Source: Gordonia sediminis (lineage in GTDB: Bacteria; Actinomycetota; Actinomycetes; Mycobacteriales; Mycobacteriaceae). Taken from it: DNA of 64,000 nucleotides. The notes below the pieces were generated by a model. That model saw nothing but the letters and a program-made list of their open reading frames with translations, ran no database searches and was not told the DNA's origin. The stretch spans positions 1 to 64,000 of the forward strand of contig RZUM01000002.1 in NCBI GenBank assembly GCA_004193205.1. The letters run 5' to 3'. Below are positions 1 to 8,049 of this stretch, piece after piece. A program made the translations under genes and the position numbers. Numbering within the stretch: the first letter of the stretch is position 1; the number at the start of each line of letters is the position of its first letter.

Positions 1-288
1 GGCCTTGCGCAGGTCATCGGCATCCTCGGGGCCCACCTCGGGGTCGGGATGCAGCGGGTTGCCGTTGCAGTTGAGGCCCGCAATTTCCACGCCGGTGCCG
101 TCGAAGGTCGACAGATAGTCCTTGGTCGACACCCCGCCGGAGAGCAACTCTTGCACCGGCAGGTGCGGGGTCCCGAGGAATCCGCCGGCGTTGATCTCCG
201 CGCCGGCCAAACCCAGCGACGCAATGACCCCGAGGGCCTCGGACAACGGACGGTCGTGCAGGACGGCGGTGTACACACCGAGCTTCAT
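1..288 (-). CDS. Sugar phosphate isomerase/epimerase, MocC/IolE-like (C-terminus cut off by window edge)
   Basis: Only the first 96 residues lie in the window. They open MKLGVYTAVLHDRPLSEAL and continue with GLAGAEINAGGFLG and a GLNCNGNPLHP stretch, the pattern of xylose-isomerase-like TIM-barrel proteins such as IolE and MocC. ATG at 288 is preceded by GGAAGGAACC. The gene lies 62 bases downstream of the sugar transporter on the same strand, so the two are probably one operon. IolE dehydrates an inosose; MocC acts in rhizopine breakdown. The neighbours suggest an inositol-type substrate, but this fragment cannot tell them apart. Confidence 0.8.
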   Translation of the reverse strand, partial: MKLGVYTAVLHDRPLSEALGVIASLGLAGAEINAGGFLGTPHLPVQELLSGGVSTKDYLSTFDGTGVEIAGLNCNGNPLHPDPEVGPEDADDLRKA

Positions 289-350
289 TCTTCTGGTTCC
301 TTCCAAGCTGTCGAAGCGAAAGTCGCTGTAGTAGAGAACAACCGGTCTCG

Positions 351-1811
351 TCAGGCCAGCGTCTTGGACTCGGTGCGAGCGGTGGGATCGAAGCTGGCGT
401 CGACGTGCGCGGCGCGGCGGAAGTCGTTTTCCACCTGCTCGAGGGTGCGACCCTTGGTTTCGGGGACGTAGCGGATGACGAACCCGAGTGAGACGAGGTT
501 GACCAGAACGAACAGGCCGAAGGTGCCGCTGCCGCCGATGGCGTCGATGAGGATCGGGAACAGGAACGAGATGGAAGCGTTGACGGTCCAGAGCAGGAAG
601 ACGGCCAGACCCATCGCGAAGCCGCGGATCGCCATCGGAAAGATCTCCGAGAGCAGCAGCCACACGCAAGTACCGATGAAGGTGGCCATGAAGCCGACGA
701 ACAGCATCATCGCCGCGAGGATGACGTAGCTGCGCAGCGTCGATTCCGGCAGGAGGAACACCAGCGACAGCGTGGCCTGGGACAGAGTGACACCAGTGAA
801 ACCGATGATCAGCATGAGCCGGCGCGGGACGAAGCCCAGCAGCCAGATTCCGAGGATGGTGGTGATCACCAGGGTGAGGCCGATCGAGACGGTCGCCACC
901 AGTGATGCCGACGTGGTCAGTCCGCTGTCTTCGAGGATCGTCGGCGCGTAGTAGTTGACCGTGTTGATGCCCGTGGCCTGCTGTACAACCGCCAGTCCGA
1001 TGCCGATGTAGAGAATGCGCCGCATCCACGGGTAGGTGCGCAGGTCGCGCAGCGCGGCGCCCTTGTCCTCGGCGGTGTCGCGGGTGGCGGTGGCGACGAT
1101 TTCGGCGAACTCGGTGTCGACGGATGAGTCGTCGGCGTCACGGGTCTTCGTGAGCACGGCCCTGGCCTGATCGAAGTCCTGACGCAGGGCGTACCAGCGC
1201 GGTGAATCAGGCAGGGAGAGCATCCCGATGAACAGGGCGACCGCGGGGATGGCGGCGACGGCCAGCATGTACCGCCAGACGGAGGTGTGATCGATGACGT
1301 GATCGAGGATGGCGTTGACCAGGAAGGCGAGGAACTGTCCGGTTACGATCATGAGTTCGTTGATGGTGACCATGCGTCCACGACGATCGGCGGGGGCGAT
1401 CTCGGCCAGGTACAGCGGGCAGGTCACCGAGGCGCTGCCGACGGCGAAGCCGAGCACGATGCGCGCGATGATCATCACGCCGACGCTCGGGGCGAGCGCA
1501 CATCCCAGGGCGCCGACGAGGAAAATGCCTGCGCACAGCAACAAGTTGGCGCGGCGTCCGAGCCGGTCGGCCAGCCGCCCACCGAAGAGTGCTCCGGCGG
1601 CCGCGCCCGGAAACAGTAGGGCGCTGACCACGGCGGCCTGCTGGACGCTGGTCATCACGAGGTCGTCCTTCATGTACAGCAAGGCGCCGGAGATGACTCC
1701 GGTGTCGTAGCCGAACAGGAGGCCACCGAGTGTCGAGATGATGGTGAGTTTGGTGAGGAATCCGCGGCGAGCCGACGCGACGCCAACCGATCCGGATGAG
1801 GGTGAGGACAT
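351..1811 (-). CDS. MFS sugar (inositol-type) transporter
   Basis: A 486-residue membrane protein of the sugar porter family of MFS. Visible signatures are GGLLFGYDTGVISGAL in TM1, GRLADRLGRR in the loop after TM2, a PESPRW-type motif as LPDSPRWYA, and a C-terminal VPETKGRTLEQVE. The last two are diagnostic for proton/sugar symporters, including inositol transporters. I chose ATG at 1811 because AAGGAG lies 8-9 bases upstream; the open frame reaches 1919, but that part overlaps the promoter and operator. It sits upstream of the isomerase and is divergent from the LacI gene. The exact substrate is inferred from context only. Confidence 0.9.
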   Translation of the reverse strand: MSSPSSGSVGVASARRGFLTKLTIISTLGGLLFGYDTGVISGALLYMKDDLVMTSVQQAAVVSALLFPGAAAGALFGGRLADRLGRRANLLLCAGIFLVGALGCALAPSVGVMIIARIVLGFAVGSASVTCPLYLAEIAPADRRGRMVTINELMIVTGQFLAFLVNAILDHVIDHTSVWRYMLAVAAIPAVALFIGMLSLPDSPRWYALRQDFDQARAVLTKTRDADDSSVDTEFAEIVATATRDTAEDKGAALRDLRTYPWMRRILYIGIGLAVVQQATGINTVNYYAPTILEDSGLTTSASLVATVSIGLTLVITTILGIWLLGFVPRRLMLIIGFTGVTLSQATLSLVFLLPESTLRSYVILAAMMLFVGFMATFIGTCVWLLLSEIFPMAIRGFAMGLAVFLLWTVNASISFLFPILIDAIGGSGTFGLFVLVNLVSLGFVIRYVPETKGRTLEQVENDFRRAAHVDASFDPTARTESKTLA

Positions 1812-1887
1812 GAGATCTGCTCCTTCGAGCGCAAACGAGGACGCGCTCTTTGTCGTGACATATGAACAACTGCGCGCAGAAGGAAAA

Positions 1888-1901
1888 CTAGACCGCTCTA
1901 G
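1888..1901. promoter_or_regulatory. Putative LacI-family operator upstream of the transporter operon
   Basis: CTAGACCGCTCTAG is a 14-base near-palindrome with one mismatched pair, 77 bases before the transporter start. Read on the minus strand it is CTAGAGCGGTCTAG. The same element, with a TGTGGTCTT box ten bases upstream of it, recurs before the oxygenase operon at 3103-3116. Both flank the lacI gene, so this is probably its binding site. Confidence 0.7.
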
Positions 1902-1973
1902 CCCGGTGATCAAGACCACAGCCGAAGTTTCTTCCGACGCTACTCACGTCGAGCCGGTCTGCGTGCCCCAGAT

Positions 1974-2000
1974 GTGAGCTGTGCTGTCACTGAGGCTCAC
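1974..2000. promoter_or_regulatory. Inverted repeat just upstream of lacI
   Basis: GTGAGC (1974-1979) and GCTCAC (1995-2000) form a perfect 6-base inverted repeat around 15 bases, ending 17 bases before the regulator start. It is unlike the CTAGAG operator. It could be an autoregulatory site or an RNA hairpin; there is no direct evidence for either. Confidence 0.3.
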
Positions 2001-2017
2001 CCGCTAGCATCGATGCA

Positions 2018-3046
2018 ATGACCAGCGCGAATGACGGGGCAAAGACACCCAAGCGACGCGTGACCCTCGCCGATGTGGCCGCGCATGCCGGCGTCTCCCG
2101 CGCGCTCGTCTCGATCGTGATCCGGGACGTGCCCGGGGCCAGTGCGGAGACACGCAAGCGGGTAATGGAGGCCGCCGAAGAGCTCGGCTACCGGCCCGAT
2201 CGGCGCGCCCAACTCCTGGCACGACAACACTCTCGCCTGATCGGGACTGTTTTCGGGATGGCCGGCACCTTTCACTTCGATGTCCTCGACGGCTTGTACA
2301 CCGCTGCCGAGGACCGGGGCTACGAGCTCATTCTCAGCGCCCTGACCCCCAATCGCGGCGAGCGTCGCGCCGTGGAGAGTCTGCAGGATTTCCGATTTGA
2401 CGCGCTGATCATGCTCGGCCCGGACACCACCAAAACACCACTGATGGTGGGCAAGATCCCAATTGTCGTCGTCGGCTGGCATGTATCCCACCCGGCCGTC
2501 GACGTCGTCCGCACCTCCGACGAGGAAGGCATGCGCCTGGTCATCGACCATCTCACCCAGCGCGGGCATCGCCGGATCGTCCACGTCGACGGAGGCGAGG
2601 GCGCGGTCTCCGACGCACGTCGAACCGGATATCTGGCGGCGATGCGCTCAGCCGGACTCGGCGATCACACGCGAGTCCTCTCCGGCGGCCTCACGCAACT
2701 CGAAGGATCGACGGCCGCGCGCACCCTGCTCGAGGAATCACGCCTGCCCAGTGCGGTCGTCGCATTCAACGACGAGATCGCCGTTGCAATGCTCGAGGCG
2801 TTTGTGCAGGCGGGATACCGTGTACCCCAAGATATTTCGATCACCGGATGGGACAACAGCCAGATTGCCCGACTCCCCCATGTCCGGCTCACCAGCGTCA
2901 CCCAGGACGCACATGAGATGGCCCGATTGGCGATCGACCGCGCGATCGCACGCATCGAAGCCACCCCGGTCGCCGATCGGGAGCAAGTCCTGATGCCAGA
3001 CCTCGTCGTCCGCGCCACCACCGGACTCGCCAAGGCCGACGACTAG
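2018..3046 (+). CDS. LacI-family transcriptional regulator
   Basis: 342 residues. An N-terminal helix-turn-helix reads VTLADVAAHAGVSRALVSIV, followed by a hinge (EELGYRPDRRAQLLA) and a periplasmic-binding-like sugar domain that includes VAFNDEIAVAMLEAF and ISITGWDNSQIA. The gene lies between the transporter/isomerase operon (divergent) and the oxygenase operon (same strand). Each of these has a matching CTAGAGCGNTCTAG palindrome at its promoter, so it probably represses both and is relieved by an inositol-like inducer. Start ATG at 2018. The regulatory role is inference. Confidence 0.93.
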   Translation: MTSANDGAKTPKRRVTLADVAAHAGVSRALVSIVIRDVPGASAETRKRVMEAAEELGYRPDRRAQLLARQHSRLIGTVFGMAGTFHFDVLDGLYTAAEDRGYELILSALTPNRGERRAVESLQDFRFDALIMLGPDTTKTPLMVGKIPIVVVGWHVSHPAVDVVRTSDEEGMRLVIDHLTQRGHRRIVHVDGGEGAVSDARRTGYLAAMRSAGLGDHTRVLSGGLTQLEGSTAARTLLEESRLPSAVVAFNDEIAVAMLEAFVQAGYRVPQDISITGWDNSQIARLPHVRLTSVTQDAHEMARLAIDRAIARIEATPVADREQVLMPDLVVRATTGLAKADD

Positions 3047-3068
3047 CCAACTCGGATGTAACACGACA

Positions 3069-3097
3069 TTGACAACGTCTTGTTGTGGTCTTAGTCT
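3069..3097 (+). promoter_or_regulatory. Promoter of the oxygenase operon
   Basis: A TTGACA -35 hexamer (3069-3074), a 17-base spacer and a TAGTCT -10 hexamer (3092-3097) precede the diiron oxygenase start by about 93 bases. The palindromic operator follows immediately, a normal position for repression. Confidence 0.6.
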
Positions 3098-3102
3098 CAG
3101 GT

Positions 3103-3116
3103 CTAGAGCGCTCTAG
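3103..3116. promoter_or_regulatory. Perfect palindromic operator of the oxygenase operon
   Basis: CTAGAGCGCTCTAG is a perfect 14-base palindrome 5 bases after the -10 box, so it covers the expected transcription start. It matches the site at 1888-1901 in 13 of 14 positions, and both share TGTGGTCTT ten bases upstream. It is probably bound by the adjacent LacI protein. Confidence 0.75.
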
Positions 3117-3189
3117 TGCTCAGCACTCAGCTCACCCGAGCATTCGCGAAGGCCCCATCCGAAAACAAAGCCCACCCCAGGAGGACCTC

Positions 3190-4299
3190 ATGGGACTGTC
3201 ACAACGTCTGGCTCGCTACAAGCTGACCAGCCCGGAAGGCCGGCAGGCCGTCGACGAGGGACTGTCCGGCGGCGCATGGTTCCGCAGCGACATCCCCCGC
3301 AAGCGCATGAAGGAGCTGATGCGCCGCTGCGACGAGCACGCTGACAAGGACACCGCGTTGTGGCTCGGTTCCATGGTTGCCACCGGCGCTGTCGGTGCGA
3401 CTGCTTGGGCGACCGGCCACAAGTGGCTGGCGGTCCCTGCGCTGGCCGCCTACGGCACGCTCTACGGTTCGGCCGCCGACGCCCGCTGGCACGAATCGGG
3501 TCACGGGACGTTCTTTTCCACCCGGTGGAAGAACGACGTCGTCTACCAGATCTCGTCGTTCATGATGATGAAAGATCCCACCACCTGGCGATGGAGCCAC
3601 ACCCGCCATCACACCGATACCCTCGTCGTCGGACGCGACCCCGAAATCGTCGCGATGCGTCCGGCCCGGCTTGCCCGCATCGTCGCCAACATGATCGGCC
3701 TGATCGATGTGCCGACGGGTTTCAAGCAGATGTTCACCCGCGCCTCGGGTCGTCTGAGTGAAGAAGAACTCACATTCATCCCCGAGTCCGAGCGCGCCAA
3801 GGTCTACCGGACCGCCCGGATATGGCTGGCCATCTACGGCGCTACCGCGGTGACCTCGATCGCGACCCGGTCGATGGTGCCGGCGCTGCTGATCGGTCTG
3901 CCGCGTGCCTACGGCGCGTCGATGCTGTGGATCTACAGCCTCACCCAGCATGCCGGCATGGGCGAGAACGTCCTCGACCACCGGCTCAACACCCGCACCG
4001 TCTACATGAACCGGCTCAACCGATTCCTGTACTGCAACATGAACTATCACGTCGAACATCACATGTTCCCGATGGTGCCCAGCCACCGTCTCGCGGAGCT
4101 GCACGAGGAGATCAAGAAGGACTGTGCCGAGCCGTACCCGTCGATGTGGGCGGCCTACAGGGAGATCATCCCGGCGATCCTCAAGCAGCTCACCGACCAG
4201 AGCTACTACGTCCGCCGTGAACTCCCGCCGGGCGCGGCACCCTACAACGAGCCCGAGCCGACGCCGACACCCGTCGAACCCGACACCATCAGCGCCTGA
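3190..4299 (+). CDS. MocD-like membrane diiron oxygenase (fatty acid desaturase superfamily)
   Basis: 369 residues with hydrophobic segments and the three histidine boxes of the membrane desaturase/hydroxylase superfamily: HESGH (101-105), HTRHH (137-141) and HVEHH (287-291). These bind a diiron centre. The next two genes are a Rieske ferredoxin and a ferredoxin reductase, which supply electrons. This three-part set matches rhizobial MocD, MocE and MocF, which remove the O-methyl group of the rhizopine 3-O-methyl-scyllo-inosamine. ATG at 3190 follows an AGGAGG box; the longer open frame from 3085 runs through the operator and is not used. A true lipid desaturase is possible, but the sugar-type neighbours argue against it. 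Confidence 0.82.
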   Translation: MGLSQRLARYKLTSPEGRQAVDEGLSGGAWFRSDIPRKRMKELMRRCDEHADKDTALWLGSMVATGAVGATAWATGHKWLAVPALAAYGTLYGSAADARWHESGHGTFFSTRWKNDVVYQISSFMMMKDPTTWRWSHTRHHTDTLVVGRDPEIVAMRPARLARIVANMIGLIDVPTGFKQMFTRASGRLSEEELTFIPESERAKVYRTARIWLAIYGATAVTSIATRSMVPALLIGLPRAYGASMLWIYSLTQHAGMGENVLDHRLNTRTVYMNRLNRFLYCNMNYHVEHHMFPMVPSHRLAELHEEIKKDCAEPYPSMWAAYREIIPAILKQLTDQSYYVRRELPPGAAPYNEPEPTPTPVEPDTISA

Positions 4300-4349
4300 C
4301 CCTCTCCCCTCGCGGCCGCCAACGGTCGCCCTATCGAAAGCTTCTTGCG

Positions 4350-4670
4350 ATGACCACCTGGATTCCCGCCTGCGCACCCAACGACATCGACGCCGAGGAC
4401 ATCATTGCGTTCGAACACGACGGCGAGCAGTACGCGATCTACCGTTCCGATGACGACGAGTTTTTCGCCACCGACGGCTACTGCACCCACGAACGTGAAC
4501 GCCTCTGCGACGGACTGGTGATGGGTAAAACCATCGAATGTCCCAAGCACAACGGACGTTTCGACTACATGAACGGACAGGCGCAGGGCGCCCCCGTGAT
4601 CGAGAACCTCCGCACCTACCCGGTCAAGGTCACCGACGACACGGTCTACATCGATCTGGATGCGTCATGA
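4350..4670 (+). CDS. Rieske [2Fe-2S] ferredoxin, MocE-like
   Basis: 106 residues, the normal size for a stand-alone Rieske ferredoxin of an oxygenase system. The cluster ligands are C45-T-H47 and C64-P-K-H67. It carries electrons from the reductase encoded next to the diiron oxygenase encoded before it. Its stop overlaps the reductase start in ATGA, so the two are translationally coupled. ATG at 4350 has only a weak ribosome binding site (GAAAG). Confidence 0.9.
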   Translation: MTTWIPACAPNDIDAEDIIAFEHDGEQYAIYRSDDDEFFATDGYCTHERERLCDGLVMGKTIECPKHNGRFDYMNGQAQGAPVIENLRTYPVKVTDDTVYIDLDAS

Positions 4671-5911
4671 CCTCGATGGTGATCGTCGGCGGAGGCGAGT
4701 GCGGAGCCCGCGCGGCGGTGACGCTACGTGAGTCGGGATGGACCGGGCCGATCGATCTGTTCGGCGCCGAACCACATCTTCCCTACGAACGTCCCCCGCT
4801 TTCCAAGCGGGTACTGCTCGACGACGCCTGCCACGACACACCCGCGGCCGTGGTGGATCCCTCGGTCTTCACCGAACTGTCCATCACCCACCACAAGGGC
4901 ATCGAGGTCACCGACGTCGACCGCGAAACAGGCGAAATCGTCGCCGGAGACGGGACACGAGTCCCGTACGAGCGGGTACTTCTTGCCACCGGTGCGACAC
5001 CCCGGATGTTGCCGGCAGCTGCCGGTCACTCGAAGGCTCGCGTTCTGCGCACCCACGACGACCTTCGCCGACTGCACGCCGATCTGCGGTCGGCCCGCAC
5101 GGTCACCATCGTCGGCGGAGGCTTCATCGGCCTCGAACTTGCTGCATCCGCCTGCACACTCGGCTGCGAGGTAACCGTGCTCGAAGCGGCGCCGCGACTG
5201 CTGGCCCGTGCGGTTCCCGAGCCTTCCGCGAGACAGATCCACGAACGACATCGCCAAGCCGGCGTCAACATTCGCTGCGGGGTGACCATCACCGCCATCG
5301 CCGATGTGAATCCCGGTGTGGCGACCTCTTCTGCTGCGGTGACCTTGTCGGACGGTTCGGTTATCCCCCACGACGTGCTGATCATCGGAATAGGTGCGCA
5401 ACCCGAGACGACCCTGGCCGACAAAATCGGCCTCGACATCGCCAACGGCATCAAAGTCGATCAGTACCTGACCACCTCCGACCCGCGCATCCTCGCCGCC
5501 GGCGACTGCTGCTCGTTCCCGCACGCGCTCTACGGCGACAATCGGATTCGACTCGAAGCCTGGCGCAACGCGCAAGACCAGGCGCGGATCGCTGCTCGCA
5601 ACATGCATGGCGAACAGCTGCCCTACACGGCCGTCCCGTGGTTCTGGTCGGATCAGTACGACCTCTCCCTTCAAGTGGCCGGTCTACCGTCGTATGCGGC
5701 ATCCGAAGTGGTCCGTACCCGTCACGACGATGTCGAACTCCGGTTCGGTCTCGACGAGTGCGGACGCATCATCTCCGCGGCCGCCGTCGGCCCCGGCAAC
5801 GCTGTTGCCAAGGACATCCGGCTCGCCGAAATGGCCATCGCACGACACGCGACCCCCGACCCGGTGGCACTCGCCGATCCGACCGCCACCCTCAAACAGT
5901 TCCTCCGCTGA
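4667..5911 (+). CDS. FAD-dependent ferredoxin reductase, MocF-like
   Basis: 414 residues. The N-terminus MVIVGGGECGARAA is an FAD-binding GxGxxG fold; VTIVGGGFIGLELAASA in the middle is the NAD(P)H-binding fold; ILAAGDCCSFPHALYG is the second FAD motif. This is the layout of oxygenase-coupled ferredoxin reductases such as rhodocoxin or putidaredoxin reductase. It transfers electrons from NAD(P)H to the Rieske protein encoded upstream. The start is fixed by the ATGA overlap with the preceding gene. Confidence 0.92.
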   Translation: MTSMVIVGGGECGARAAVTLRESGWTGPIDLFGAEPHLPYERPPLSKRVLLDDACHDTPAAVVDPSVFTELSITHHKGIEVTDVDRETGEIVAGDGTRVPYERVLLATGATPRMLPAAAGHSKARVLRTHDDLRRLHADLRSARTVTIVGGGFIGLELAASACTLGCEVTVLEAAPRLLARAVPEPSARQIHERHRQAGVNIRCGVTITAIADVNPGVATSSAAVTLSDGSVIPHDVLIIGIGAQPETTLADKIGLDIANGIKVDQYLTTSDPRILAAGDCCSFPHALYGDNRIRLEAWRNAQDQARIAARNMHGEQLPYTAVPWFWSDQYDLSLQVAGLPSYAASEVVRTRHDDVELRFGLDECGRIISAAAVGPGNAVAKDIRLAEMAIARHATPDPVALADPTATLKQFLR

Positions 5912-5933
5912 GGAGTTACCCGACAGGACACCC

Positions 5934-6953
5934 GTGACAACCACCTCGACTCTCACCCGCCGCAACCTCGACAGTCTCGCGATCGGACCGACCACGCTGC
6001 GATGGCACCAGATCCCCACCGGACACGACGGTGGCACCGGCTGGTTGCATTCCGGCATCGCGATCAGCCCCACCGGCGAACTTCTCGTCGCCCACCCGGA
6101 AGGCCGCGATCTTCTGAAGGTCGGTACCGACGGCACGACGCGGGTCCAGACACCGCTGACCGAATTGCACTGCATCACCTCCGCCATCGCCGATGACGGC
6201 GTCCCGATCGTGTGGGTGGCCGACAACGGACATCGATTCGTTTGCGGCACACCGTCGTACGACGAGATCACCGCACCCGGACGGATCGTTGCATTGACTC
6301 TCGACGGTGCGGTCGTCCGCGAACTCACGGCGCCGTCCGCGCCCGGTCCGTGGAGTCCCACCTCGGTCACCCCGACCGATCCGTCCGACCCGCGCAGTGA
6401 CATCTGGGTCGCCGACGGCTACGGGCAGAGCCTCGTACACCGCTATACCGCTGACGGAGCCCTCGAGCTGACGATCGACGGCACCGAATCGGGCACCGCT
6501 TTCGACTGCCCTTACGGAATTCTTGTTCGCACCCACGGTACGACGACGGAACTCTACGTCGCCGATCGCGCCAACCGGCGCATCGTCGTCTTCGGTCTCG
6601 ACGGTACCTACCTGCGCACGATCGGGGTCGGCGCGTTGGACAGCCCGTCAAGCATGACCGACTATGCCGGCAACCTCGTGGTCACCGAATTATTCGGCGC
6701 CCTGGCTATTTTCGAAGGCGATGTCTACACGGGCCACATCGGGTCGGCGGGCCGAGATCATTCTGCAGCCGCATGGCCCAATGAAATCGACGCGAACACC
6801 GGCAACACGGTCGCCCCACGACTCAGCGAAGGCGTCTTCAACAGTCCCCACGGGATCGTTGTCGGCAATGGTGCCCTCTACCTCACAGAATGGATGATCG
6901 GTGGACGAATCGTGCAGTTGGCGCCGACCGAGGGAGTTCAGAAGGGGTGCTGA
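5934..6953 (+). CDS. Six-bladed beta-propeller (NHL/SMP-30-like) protein
   Basis: 339 residues from GTG at 5934, 22 bases after the reductase stop, with AGGA 5-8 bases upstream. Repeating elements such as IWVADGYGQSLVHRY, ELYVADRANRRIVVF and FNSPHGIVVGNGALYL are typical of NHL or SMP-30/gluconolactonase propellers. No signal peptide is evident, so it is probably cytoplasmic. As the last gene of the oxygenase operon it may hydrolyse a lactone or other intermediate of the pathway. That is inference; I do not recognise a specific function. Confidence 0.75.
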   Translation: MTTTSTLTRRNLDSLAIGPTTLRWHQIPTGHDGGTGWLHSGIAISPTGELLVAHPEGRDLLKVGTDGTTRVQTPLTELHCITSAIADDGVPIVWVADNGHRFVCGTPSYDEITAPGRIVALTLDGAVVRELTAPSAPGPWSPTSVTPTDPSDPRSDIWVADGYGQSLVHRYTADGALELTIDGTESGTAFDCPYGILVRTHGTTTELYVADRANRRIVVFGLDGTYLRTIGVGALDSPSSMTDYAGNLVVTELFGALAIFEGDVYTGHIGSAGRDHSAAAWPNEIDANTGNTVAPRLSEGVFNSPHGIVVGNGALYLTEWMIGGRIVQLAPTEGVQKGC

Positions 6954-6997
6954 GGATCTGGTGACACCGGCCGGCCTCGCGGCGTCAGGGTCATCTT

Positions 6998-7996
6998 CTA
7001 CAGGGGAGGCGACGCCGATACGCCCGCGAACGTCTTCCGGTAGGCCGACGGTGACATGCCCAGGCCTCGACGAAGGTGGTGCCGGAGATTGTCCGGCGTA
7101 CCGAGCCCGGACCGCTCGGCGACCTCGTCGACCGAGAGACCGCCGGACTCGAGGAGTTCCCGTGCGCGGTCGACACGCCGGTCCCGTACCCACACCCCCG
7201 GCGATTGCCCGGTCTCTTCGCGGAAACGGCGGCTGAAGGTGCGCGAGCTCATCCGTGCATGGTCGGCGAGCTGCGCCACCGACAGCGGTTCGGTCAGGTT
7301 GGCGATCGCCCATTCGCGTGTGGCCGCGGTGCTGTGGTGGTCGACATCGGGGACGTGGCGTTCGATGAATTGCGCCTGACCGCCCTCGCGCCACGGCGGC
7401 ACCACACAGTGGCGGGCGACCCGGTTGGCCACGACGGTCCCGTGGTCGTGGCGAATGATGTGCAGGCACAGGTCGATTCCCGCTGCGAGACCCGCGGAGC
7501 TGAGGATGTCGCCGTCGTCGACGAACAATACTGACTCGTCGAGTTCGACCCGCGGGAAGAGCCGCCGGAAGTCATCGGCGTATTTCCAGTGTGTGGTGGC
7601 CCGACGGCCGTCGAACAGACCCGCGGCCGCCAGGACGAACGCACCGGTGCAGATCGACACCATGCGGGTTCCGGGCCGCACCGTCGCGAGCGCGCGGGCG
7701 AGATCATCCGGGATGACCCCGTCGCGGCGGGCCGGGCCGAACCGGGTTCCCGGAACGACGATGGTGTCCGCCCGCGCGAGGATCTTCGGACCCGCCGATG
7801 CGACGAGTTCGAAGTCGGAAGTGCTCGGAACCGGACCGGGAGCCAGCGTGCAGGTTCTGACCTCGTAGAGCGGAGCACCGTCCTCGGTGGTGGCAGCCCC
7901 GAACAGCAACGGCGGGATCATCGAGTCGAAGCCCACCACGGGCGGCAGCCACAACACCACGACCAGATGGACCGGGTTGGCATGATCTTCACGCAT
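6998..7996 (-). CDS. GlxA-type transcriptional regulator (DJ-1/PfpI domain plus AraC helix-turn-helix)
   Basis: 332 residues. The N-terminal two thirds is a class I amidotransferase-like (DJ-1/PfpI) domain with VSICTGAFVLAAAGLFDGR, in which the cysteine sits at the nucleophile elbow. The C-terminus has an AraC domain: SVAQLADHARMSSRTFSRRF, SPGVWVRDRRVDRARELLE and SVDEVAERSGLGTPDNLRHH. It is divergent from an MFS transporter 53 bases away, which it probably controls. Its end is 44 bases from the end of the propeller gene, so it is not part of the oxygenase operon. Confidence 0.92.
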   Translation of the reverse strand: MREDHANPVHLVVVLWLPPVVGFDSMIPPLLFGAATTEDGAPLYEVRTCTLAPGPVPSTSDFELVASAGPKILARADTIVVPGTRFGPARRDGVIPDDLARALATVRPGTRMVSICTGAFVLAAAGLFDGRRATTHWKYADDFRRLFPRVELDESVLFVDDGDILSSAGLAAGIDLCLHIIRHDHGTVVANRVARHCVVPPWREGGQAQFIERHVPDVDHHSTAATREWAIANLTEPLSVAQLADHARMSSRTFSRRFREETGQSPGVWVRDRRVDRARELLESGGLSVDEVAERSGLGTPDNLRHHLRRGLGMSPSAYRKTFAGVSASPPL

Positions 7997-8049
7997 ATTG
8001 TCGATTATGCCACTGGTTTGGCTCCGTGGTGTCTCCGATGATGGTGGTC

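Noticed and set aside
3085-3189. N-terminal extension of the diiron oxygenase (frame opens at 3085)
   Set aside because: It runs through the -10 region and operator, while ATG 3190 has a strong AGGAGG site. The similar extension of the transporter frame (1812-1919) is explained by the shared operator sequence.
3190-4299. Simple membrane lipid desaturase
   Set aside because: The histidine boxes allow it, but the linked Rieske ferredoxin, reductase, inositol-type transporter and isomerase fit a Moc-type demethylase better.
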